Shown here: piece by piece, positions 58,283 through 64,000 of the stretch
How the letters are laid out: every line of letters starts with the position of its first letter
Numbering within the stretch: the first letter of the stretch is position 1
From: Bacteroidales bacterium UBA1077
Lineage (GTDB): Bacteria; Bacteroidota; Bacteroidia; Bacteroidales; UBA932
NCBI GenBank assembly: GCA_002314195.1
Contig: DCCQ01000049.1
Coordinates: forward strand, 6,763 to 70,762
Reading direction: 5' to 3'
DNA length: 64,000 nucleotides
Translations under genes and position numbers: made by a program
Notes under the pieces: generated by a model
The model's database searches: none
Seen by the model: only the letters and a program-made list of their open reading frames with translations
Told to the model about the DNA's origin: nothing

Positions 58283-59068
58283 TTATTCTCCCTCTTTGAT
58301 TAGATCTTCGTTCTCCTCCGGAGGCGCCGGTCTGCAACACATCACGCAAACTTCATAAAGAAGGAGCAGTGGAGCGGCCGCTATAAGCATCGACATAGGA
58401 TCTGCCGGTGTGATGATGGCGGCGATGCAGAGTATTACAACAATAGCGTGTCTGCGATATTTTTTCAGAGTTTCCCTCGTTACGATTCCCAGTTTAGACA
58501 GAATGACAACAACTATAGGAAATTCAAACACAATACCGAAAGCTAACACAGTTGAAGTAAACATCGAGATATAGGAAGTCAGCGAGATTGTATTCATCAC
58601 CTCGTCACTGATCTTGTAGCCCATGAAGAAATTCAGAGAAATCGGCACTATCAGGTAGTAACCTATCACAAGCCCAAGGTAAAAAAGGAACGAGGCTGAC
58701 AGAAACGCTCCCCGGACAGCCTTCTTTTCATTCCTGTACAAAGCCGGAGCGATGAACTTCCAGATCTCGAAGCAAACATACGGAAATGAGAGTATAAATC
58801 CAAGTTCGAATGCCACCTGAAGGTGTACGAAGAATTGGGCGGAGATATCCAGGTTCACCAGGGACATCTGCATATCCCCCATCCGCAGCCATTTGTAGAT
58901 GAAAAAGTCACTTCTGGTCGGAGCCAAAATAACATCATCAAAGACAAATGACTTGAAACAGAAGACCACGATGCTGACAAGTGTAATGACAAGCACTGAG
59001 CGGAACAAAGTTCCCCTCAGCACTTCAAGGTGGTCCCAAAAGGACATCTCAGCTTCTCCAGCCGCCAT
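58283..59068 (-). CDS. tatC: Sec-independent protein translocase TatC
   Basis: Receptor component of the twin-arginine translocase in the inner membrane. 261 residues with six hydrophobic helices; family features include the N-terminal SFWDHLEVLRGTLFRS (usual HLxELR), the periplasmic loop before FELGFILSFPYVCFEIWKF and FEFPIVVVILSKLGIVT. The C-terminal tail is acidic. It overlaps tatA by one base. tatA and tatC together give a minimal Tat system without a separate TatB here. Confidence 0.95.
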   Translation of the reverse strand: MAAGEAEMSFWDHLEVLRGTLFRSVLVITLVSIVVFCFKSFVFDDVILAPTRSDFFIYKWLRMGDMQMSLVNLDISAQFFVHLQVAFELGFILSFPYVCFEIWKFIAPALYRNEKKAVRGAFLSASFLFYLGLVIGYYLIVPISLNFFMGYKISDEVMNTISLTSYISMFTSTVLAFGIVFEFPIVVVILSKLGIVTRETLKKYRRHAIVVILCIAAIITPADPMSMLIAAAPLLLLYEVCVMCCRPAPPEENEDLIKEGE

Positions 59069-59307
59069 TATTTCTTTTCAATCTTCTCGATTTTGTCAGG
59101 AGTCTTGGCCGTGGAGGTGAGATCCTTGTCAATGTCATTGATCTGGCTCTCCACCTCACTCATGCCTTGCTTGAAACTCTTGACACCTTTGCCAAGGCCT
59201 TTCATGAGTTCAGGAATCTTCTTACCTCCGAAAAGGAGAACTATAACAAGGGCGATGATCACTATCTGCCAGGGTCCGACTACGCCCAAAGGAACAATAA
59301 AAAACAT
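59068..59307 (-). CDS. tatA: Sec-independent protein translocase TatA/E
   Basis: Pore-forming Tat subunit. 79 residues: a short N-terminal stretch, one transmembrane helix (about 10-28, IVIIALVIVLLFG), the hinge FGGKKIPELMKGLGKGVKSF, and a charged amphipathic tail. ATG 59307 was chosen over TTG 59313. Lies 30 bases after the thioesterase gene and is coupled to tatC. Confidence 0.94.
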   Translation of the reverse strand: MFFIVPLGVVGPWQIVIIALVIVLLFGGKKIPELMKGLGKGVKSFKQGMSEVESQINDIDKDLTSTAKTPDKIEKIEKK

Positions 59308-59337
59308 ATTCAAAAAAAAATTAGTGTGTTATCAAAT

Positions 59338-59751
59338 TCATCTGTCATTAATGTGCGCCTCGATCGCTCTGACCAATTTCTCCGGACAGCGGACAGGACG
59401 CCCCGTCTCTTTGTTCAGAAAGCCAAGCGATACCCTGCCCTCCACGCATAGCACTCCGTCCTGATTATACACAGCTTGCTTAACGTAGAGCTTTGCCATA
59501 GGAATATCCTCAATCATAGCCACAGAGCGGACAACATCCCCCATCTTCGCCGGATGCCTGTAACGACACTCCACTGTGACGATGGGAATCGTCACTCCAT
59601 CCTCCTCACATTTCTCAATAGGGTACCCACACTCTATCATCAGGTTGTTCCTCGCGCATTCGAAGTACCTGATGTAGTTCGAGTGATGGACGATCGCCAT
59701 TTGGTCCGTCTCATAGTACCTGACTGGGAAATATGTTTCAGAATATACCAT
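59338..59751 (-). CDS. Acyl-CoA thioesterase, 4-hydroxybenzoyl-CoA thioesterase family
   Basis: 137-residue hotdog-fold protein. The catalytic Asp region is YETDQMAIVHHSNYIRYFE, followed by the helix ARNNLMIECG, which places it in the YbgC/FadM-like family that hydrolyses acyl-CoA or acyl-ACP thioesters. The physiological substrate is unknown. The 39-base gap to valS is filled almost completely by tandem-dyad copy D, so the ATG lies only 3 bases from that element. Confidence 0.88.
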   Translation of the reverse strand: MVYSETYFPVRYYETDQMAIVHHSNYIRYFECARNNLMIECGYPIEKCEEDGVTIPIVTVECRYRHPAKMGDVVRSVAMIEDIPMAKLYVKQAVYNQDGVLCVEGRVSLGFLNKETGRPVRCPEKLVRAIEAHINDR

Positions 59752-59754
59752 ATT

Positions 59755-59787
59755 AACAAAAATGTTAGCACTTAAAACAATAATGTT
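59755..59787. repeat. Tandem-dyad element, copy D
   Basis: AACAAAAATGTT (59755-59766), 9 bases, AACAATAATGTT (59776-59787), between the valS stop and the thioesterase ATG. It occupies 33 of the 39 intergenic bases. Confidence 0.75.
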
Positions 59788-59790
59788 TTA

Positions 59791-62454
59791 TCATCTATTT
59801 TTCAATGCCGCCAAAGCCTTTTCATAACTTTCAATCTTTGACAGGCTGTCAGCCTCTTTCTTACGCTCCAAAGCCACGACTTTCTCAGGAGCGTGGGCAA
59901 CAAAGCTCTCGTTGGACAGTTTTTTCCGCACAGACTCAAGGAAGCCACGCTGATGTTCCAGCTCGATCTCAATCTTTTTGATCTCTTCCTCGACATCAAC
60001 GAGTCCCTCAAGCGGAACAAAGAGTTCTACTGTACGAACAAGCAATGAGACACCGGCCGCATCACCGAAATCAGCCACATTCTCCACCGAAGAAATGTTG
60101 GCAAGTTTGGTAATCACCGGAAGCATATTCATTGGGAAATCACCCTTTACTTTCAAGGCCAGACTCTCCTTCAGTGAGATGTTTTTCTGCTGGCGGATTC
60201 CTCGGATTCCATTCACCGCCTCCTGGGCGATTCCGAACTCCTCGATGACCTTTTCATCGACAGAGCCAGCCTTAGGTGTAGGCTGGTACATGATGGTCTC
60301 CCCTTCCTTACGCTCAGTCATGGACTGCCAGAGTTCCTCCGTGATGAACGGCATCACCGGATGAATCATCTTAAGCAGTTTCTCAAAGAATATTATCGTG
60401 GCGTCATACGTCGCCTTGTCGATGCTCTCGCCGTATGCCGGCTTGACAGCCTCAAGGTACCAGGCGCAATATTCATCCCAGAAAAGTTTGTAGATGCTCA
60501 TCAGGGCATCGGAGATCCTGAATTTGGAATAATGGTCCTCGACTGTCTGAATTGTTAGATTCAACTTATTCTCGAACCAATTTGCCGCCAATTTATTAAC
60601 TTCACTTTGTTGAAGTTTTTCATCAACAGTCCATCCTTGTACAAGACGGAATGAGTTCCAGATTTTGTTGCAGAAATTTCTACCTTGCTCAACCTGTGAC
60701 TCATCATAGAATATGTCGTTGCCGGCTGACGAGCAAAGCAGCATGCCAATTCTCACTGCATCGGCTCCGTACTTGGCAATGAGGTCAAGCGGATCCGGAG
60801 AATTGCCGAGGGTCTTTGACATCTTCCTGCCAAGTTTGTCACGCACAATTCCCGTGAAGTAAACATTGCTGAACGGAATGTCATTCATGAACTCGTCCCC
60901 GGCCATGATCATTCTGGCAACCCAGAAGAAGATGATGTCCGGCCCCGTAACCAAGTCATTTGTAGGATAGTAGTAAGCAAGATCCTTGTTCGGCTTATGC
61001 TCCGGATGACCAGGTTTCTCAGGATCGAACACGGAAATCGGCCAAAGCCAGCTGGAGAACCAAGTGTCGAGCACATCGTCATCCTGCCTGAGGTCAGCGG
61101 CGGTAAGAGCCGGATTGATCTTCTGAGCAGCAGCGAGAGCCTTCTCCGGAGTCTCTTCGACAACTATCTGTCCGTCAGGTAGATAGTATGCCGGAATCCT
61201 CTGTCCCCACCAAAGCTGACGGGAGATGCACCAATCATGGGCGTTCTCCATCCAGTGACGGTAGGTATTGCGGTACTTGTCCGGAATCAACTTTATCTTG
61301 CCGGACTCGACACTCTCAAGCGCCTTCGCGGCAAGGTCTTCCATCTTGAGGAACCACTGAGCGGACAGCTTCGGCTCGATGACGGCGTTGGTTCTTTCCG
61401 AATATCCCACCGGAGAGGTGTATTCCTCCACCTTGACAAGGTTACCGGACTCCTCCAGCATCTTGACAATCTTCTTTCTGGCATCGAAGCGATCCTCACC
61501 GACCAGAATCTGAGCCTTTTCGTTCAGACGCCCGTGGTCATCGATGATGTCCATGACAGGGAGATTGTGGCGGAGACCTATCTCATAGTCGTGCGCATCA
61601 TGCGCAGGGGTGACTTTAAGGCATCCCGTACCGAAATCCATCTCTACGTAACTGTCTTCGATCACAGGAATCTCCCTGTTGATCAGAGGGATAAGCACCT
61701 TTTTGCCTTTCAGCCAATGATGTCTCTCATCGGCAGGGTTCACGCAGATGGCTGCATCGGCCATGATTGTCTCCGGACGGGTCGTGGCAATCACGAGATA
61801 TTTGTCAGTAGGATTGCCGTTACCATCGGAGATGTAATATTTAAGATGATAGAAATGGCTCTTGGTGTCCCTGTGGATGACCTCATCGTCACTGATCGCG
61901 GTCAGAGCGACCGGATCCCAGTTTACCATACGCACACCTCTATATATCATTCCTTTCTTGTAGAAATAGCAGAATGTAGCGATCACGGCGTCGGAAAGCT
62001 CCGGCTCCATCGTGAATCTCGTGCGATCCCAATCACAGGAAGCCCCCAGTTTGCGGAGCTGCTTGAGGATGATCCCACCATGTTCCTCCTTCCATTCCCA
62101 GGCATATTTCATGAACTCGTCGCGGGTAAGGTCCTCCTTGGATATTCCCATTCCTTTGAGTTTGGCCACAACCTTGCTTTCGGTAGCAATGGACGCGTGG
62201 TCCGTACCGGGAACCCAGCAGGCGTTCTTGCCGTCCATCCTGGCCTTGCGGATCAGCACGTCATTCAATGTGTTGTTCAGCACGTGCCCCATGTGAAGGA
62301 TGCCCGTCACGTTAGGTGGCGGAATGACTATCGTGTATGGCTCTTTCTCGTTCGGCTCGGAGTGGAAGCATTTGTGCTCAGTCCACCATGCGTACCATTT
62401 GTCTTCTACTTCCGCCGGATTGTACTTTGCGGAAAGCTCTTTTTTATCGCTCAT
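59791..62454 (-). CDS. valS: Valyl-tRNA synthetase
   Basis: Charges tRNA-Val. About 887 residues, class Ia: signature HMGH in GILHMGHVLNN, KMSKT in GRKMSKTLGNSPDPLDL, the editing domain (about 190-330, ATTRPETIMADAAICVNP), the anticodon-binding domain and a C-terminal coiled-coil arm (about 820-887). ATG 62454 was chosen because the 7 upstream codons of the open frame begin with TTG and do not belong to the family N-terminus. It is first in a seven-gene minus-strand cluster, divergent from the DUF3467 gene. Confidence 0.96.
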   Translation of the reverse strand: MSDKKELSAKYNPAEVEDKWYAWWTEHKCFHSEPNEKEPYTIVIPPPNVTGILHMGHVLNNTLNDVLIRKARMDGKNACWVPGTDHASIATESKVVAKLKGMGISKEDLTRDEFMKYAWEWKEEHGGIILKQLRKLGASCDWDRTRFTMEPELSDAVIATFCYFYKKGMIYRGVRMVNWDPVALTAISDDEVIHRDTKSHFYHLKYYISDGNGNPTDKYLVIATTRPETIMADAAICVNPADERHHWLKGKKVLIPLINREIPVIEDSYVEMDFGTGCLKVTPAHDAHDYEIGLRHNLPVMDIIDDHGRLNEKAQILVGEDRFDARKKIVKMLEESGNLVKVEEYTSPVGYSERTNAVIEPKLSAQWFLKMEDLAAKALESVESGKIKLIPDKYRNTYRHWMENAHDWCISRQLWWGQRIPAYYLPDGQIVVEETPEKALAAAQKINPALTAADLRQDDDVLDTWFSSWLWPISVFDPEKPGHPEHKPNKDLAYYYPTNDLVTGPDIIFFWVARMIMAGDEFMNDIPFSNVYFTGIVRDKLGRKMSKTLGNSPDPLDLIAKYGADAVRIGMLLCSSAGNDIFYDESQVEQGRNFCNKIWNSFRLVQGWTVDEKLQQSEVNKLAANWFENKLNLTIQTVEDHYSKFRISDALMSIYKLFWDEYCAWYLEAVKPAYGESIDKATYDATIIFFEKLLKMIHPVMPFITEELWQSMTERKEGETIMYQPTPKAGSVDEKVIEEFGIAQEAVNGIRGIRQQKNISLKESLALKVKGDFPMNMLPVITKLANISSVENVADFGDAAGVSLLVRTVELFVPLEGLVDVEEEIKKIEIELEHQRGFLESVRKKLSNESFVAHAPEKVVALERKKEADSLSKIESYEKALAALKNR

Positions 62455-62481
62455 ATTACTGCTTATAATATACAAAGTTTA

Positions 62482-62510
62482 CAAATATAGCACATTTTTC
62501 ACTAAATTTG
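62482..62510. promoter_or_regulatory. Divergent -7 elements for valS and the DUF3467 gene
   Basis: Minus-strand TATATTTG (62482-62489) faces valS and plus-strand TAAATTTG (62503-62510) faces the DUF3467 gene, 22 bases before its ATG. Clear -33 elements at normal spacing are lacking. Confidence 0.5.
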
Positions 62511-62531
62511 CTTCAAAAATACACACATACT

Positions 62532-62861
62532 ATGGAAGAAAAGAAAGAAATAAGTCTGGAAATCCGTCCGGAAGTAGCAAAGGGCACATATTCAAACCTT
62601 GCGATCATCACCCATTCGCACAGCGAATTCATCATCGATTTCGCCACAATCCTTCCCGGACTGCCTAAGCCGGACATCAGCAACCGCATCGTCATGACTC
62701 CGGAGCACGCCAAAAGGCTTCTCAACGCCTTGATGGACAATGTGACAAAATACGAGGCACAATTCGGCCTCATCAACCTCGGTGGCGGCCAGCCACAACA
62801 GGGAGGAACGTTCAATCTCGGTGATCTGCCTCAATTCGGTCCTAACGGAGCCAAATCATAA
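62532..62861 (+). CDS. DUF3467 domain-containing protein
   Basis: 109-residue protein of unknown function, common in Bacteroidota. Visible features are a beta-rich core (ISLEIRPEVAKGTYSNLAII, THSHSEFIIDFATILPG), a conserved helix MTPEHAKRLLNALMDNVTKYE and a Gly/Pro/Gln-rich tail. No signal or membrane segment. ATG 62532 fits family members; the frame opens slightly upstream with TTG. Divergent from valS and 6 bases before the KdsC-like gene, so they form an operon. Confidence 0.88.
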   Translation: MEEKKEISLEIRPEVAKGTYSNLAIITHSHSEFIIDFATILPGLPKPDISNRIVMTPEHAKRLLNALMDNVTKYEAQFGLINLGGGQPQQGGTFNLGDLPQFGPNGAKS

Positions 62862-62867
62862 CTTGAA

Positions 62868-63392
62868 ATGACAGATTTCAAGGACATAAAAGCGTTCACG
62901 TTCGACATCGACGGCGTGATGACAGACGGCGGCATCCTCGCAGACCTTGAAGGCCAACTTTACAGGACTTTCGACGCAAAGGACGGGTTCGCTGTCAGGA
63001 TGGCGTGCCTGAACGGCTTTCCGGTCGGAGTGATCACTGGTGGCCGGTCCCAAAGCATAAGGGCCAGGTTCAGCAGCAACGGAATCAATCCGGAGGACAT
63101 CTACCTGGGATCCAGAAACAAGATTGAGGACTTCGAGGATTTCTGTAAGAGACATCATCTAAAACCCGAAGAAGTAATGTACTTCGGTGACGACATCCCT
63201 GACATCGAAGTCATCATGGCAGCCGGAATAGGAGTCTGCCCCAACGACGCCGTCGAAGAAGTCAAGGAAGCGGCGGACATCATCTCGGACCGTCCCGGTG
63301 GAAAGGCCTGCGTACGTGAATACATGGAGAAAGCGATGAAAGCACAGGGGCGTTGGGTCTTCGACGCGATCGCCTACAAGAAAAAGTTCTAA
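62868..63392 (+). CDS. KdsC-like HAD phosphatase (3-deoxy-manno-octulosonate-8-phosphatase family)
   Basis: 174-residue C0-type HAD phosphatase without a cap domain. Motif I FDIDGVMTDGG (nucleophile and acid/base Asp), motif II VITGGRS, Lys in SRNKIEDF and motif III YFGDDIPDIEVI. It most likely releases phosphate from Kdo-8-phosphate during LPS core synthesis; N-acylneuraminate-9-phosphatase-like or cytidylyltransferase-linked relatives share the fold. Its stop shares one base with the maf start. Confidence 0.88.
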   Translation: MTDFKDIKAFTFDIDGVMTDGGILADLEGQLYRTFDAKDGFAVRMACLNGFPVGVITGGRSQSIRARFSSNGINPEDIYLGSRNKIEDFEDFCKRHHLKPEEVMYFGDDIPDIEVIMAAGIGVCPNDAVEEVKEAADIISDRPGGKACVREYMEKAMKAQGRWVFDAIAYKKKF

Positions 63393-63979
63393 TGAATATG
63401 GAAATGCACGGAAAGAGGATTATCCTCGCATCCAACTCGCCGCGCCGCAGGGAATTGCTCGCCGGACTGGACATCGACTTCACCGTAGACACAGGGACAT
63501 CGTTCATAGAGAGATACTCCCCTGACACTCCACACGTTAAAGTGCCGGAATTGATGTCCGAGGGCAAGTCATTGGGCTTTCACAGGGAACTTGAAGATGA
63601 TGAGATCCTTGTCACGTCCGACACTATGGTGCTGTGCGGAACCGAGATTCTTGGCAAGCCGAAGGACAGGGCAGACGCTGTAAGGATGCTCAAGCTTCTT
63701 TCCGGACGTGAGCATCAGGTCATCACCGCTGTGACAATCCGTGACTGTCATCGTGAAAGGACATTCTCCGTCTCAACCGATGTCTATTTCAAAAAGCTGT
63801 CCGACAGCGAGATAGACTACTACATAGACAACTTCAAGCCTTTCGACAAGGCCGGTGCTTACGGAATCCAGGAATGGATCGGCTACGTGGGAATCACAAG
63901 GTTGGACGGATCGTTCTACAATGTCATGGGCTTCCCTACCCAGAGATTCTACGAGGAGCTCAACGCTTTCCTGATTTAA
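63392..63979 (+). CDS. maf: Maf family nucleoside-triphosphate pyrophosphatase
   Basis: Hydrolyses non-canonical or excess nucleoside triphosphates, protecting DNA and RNA, and is linked to septum control. 195 residues with SNSPRRRELLAGL, the acidic cluster region VTSDTMVLCGTEILGKPKD (usual ADT read as SDT), VITAVTI and the C-terminal PFDKAGAYGIQEW. Start ATG 63392 overlaps the previous stop by one base; ATG 63398 is also possible. The last 21 bases of the window after its stop contain no recognisable feature. Confidence 0.94.
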   Translation: MNMEMHGKRIILASNSPRRRELLAGLDIDFTVDTGTSFIERYSPDTPHVKVPELMSEGKSLGFHRELEDDEILVTSDTMVLCGTEILGKPKDRADAVRMLKLLSGREHQVITAVTIRDCHRERTFSVSTDVYFKKLSDSEIDYYIDNFKPFDKAGAYGIQEWIGYVGITRLDGSFYNVMGFPTQRFYEELNAFLI

Positions 63980-64000
63980 GAATATGAAACATCCATGACA

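Noticed and set aside
61237..62490. 417-codon plus-strand open frame opposite valS
   Set aside because: Fully antisense to a clear valyl-tRNA synthetase; the predicted protein shows no family motif and is His/Val/Leu-rich, as expected of a codon-bias shadow.

Overview
This window looks like a chromosomal segment of an uncultured member of the order Bacteroidales (Bacteroidota), with roughly balanced base composition. The evidence is the recurrent promoter element TAnnTTTG (in good cases with TTTG 19-20 bases upstream), the near absence of Shine-Dalgarno sequences, and family signatures: a Rho with a long low-complexity insert, a lipoprotein-type BamA homologue (TamL), a DUF3467 protein, a GIN-domain (DUF2807) protein, a GGDD-type phosphofructokinase, cysteate synthase and an IspG with an insert. 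I see no rRNA, tRNA, CRISPR array, transposase or phage gene. It is core chromosome, not an accessory island.

Layout. 1-0.64 kb: 3' part of a MATE exporter. 0.65-5.2 kb: carA-carB behind a leader with an intrinsic terminator. 5.2-5.45 kb: a structured 141-bp stem-loop element and a bidirectional terminator. 5.46-10.25 kb (minus): lptD then rho. 10.29-15.28 kb (plus): cell-wall amidase, dnaA, pepD, rpe. 15.3-16.0 kb (minus): birA. 16.1-20 kb (plus): tightly packed rsfS-ftsH-cdsA-psd. 20-29.3 kb (minus): apparent six-gene operon ligA-yihY-spoT/relA-Ig-like lipoprotein-outer membrane barrel-ispG. 29.5-30.8 kb: PPi-type phosphofructokinase. 30.8-37.5 kb (minus): speA-like decarboxylase, SpoU methyltransferase, a receiver/ATP-grasp fusion and a GH13 amylase. 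37.6-39.8 kb: tamL. 39.9-44.3 kb (minus): rlmD-like, Na/Pi symporter, FprA flavoprotein. 44.5-48.1 kb: rarA, a CaCA exchanger, cysteate synthase. 48.4-50.9 kb (minus): queA and an acyltransferase. 50.9-51.4 kb: gene-free AT-rich DNA in front of an XRE regulator. 51.9-54.2 kb: pyrD-cinA. 54.3-62.5 kb (minus): valS-thioesterase-tatA-tatC-ABC-F-GIN protein-dipeptidase. 62.5-64 kb: DUF3467, KdsC-like phosphatase, maf.

Themes: pyrimidine synthesis (carAB, pyrD), outer-membrane and envelope biogenesis (lptD, tamL, cdsA, psd, KdsC-like, amidase), possible sulfonolipid precursor supply (cysteate synthase), DNA maintenance (dnaA, ligA, rarA) and translation or stress (valS, rsfS, relA/spoT, queA, ABC-F).

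The most unusual signal is a 33-bp intergenic element found four times (44391, 48135, 54245, 59755): two AACA-N4-TGTT dyads always separated by exactly 9 bases. Other points of note are the receiver/ATP-grasp fusion without PEP-utilising domains, a putative carAB attenuator, the carB-rho stem-loop element, abutting dyads over the XRE start codon, a cysteine at the expected catalytic serine of a class-2-like PyrD, and strong visual enrichment of the hexamer GAATAT/ATATTC.
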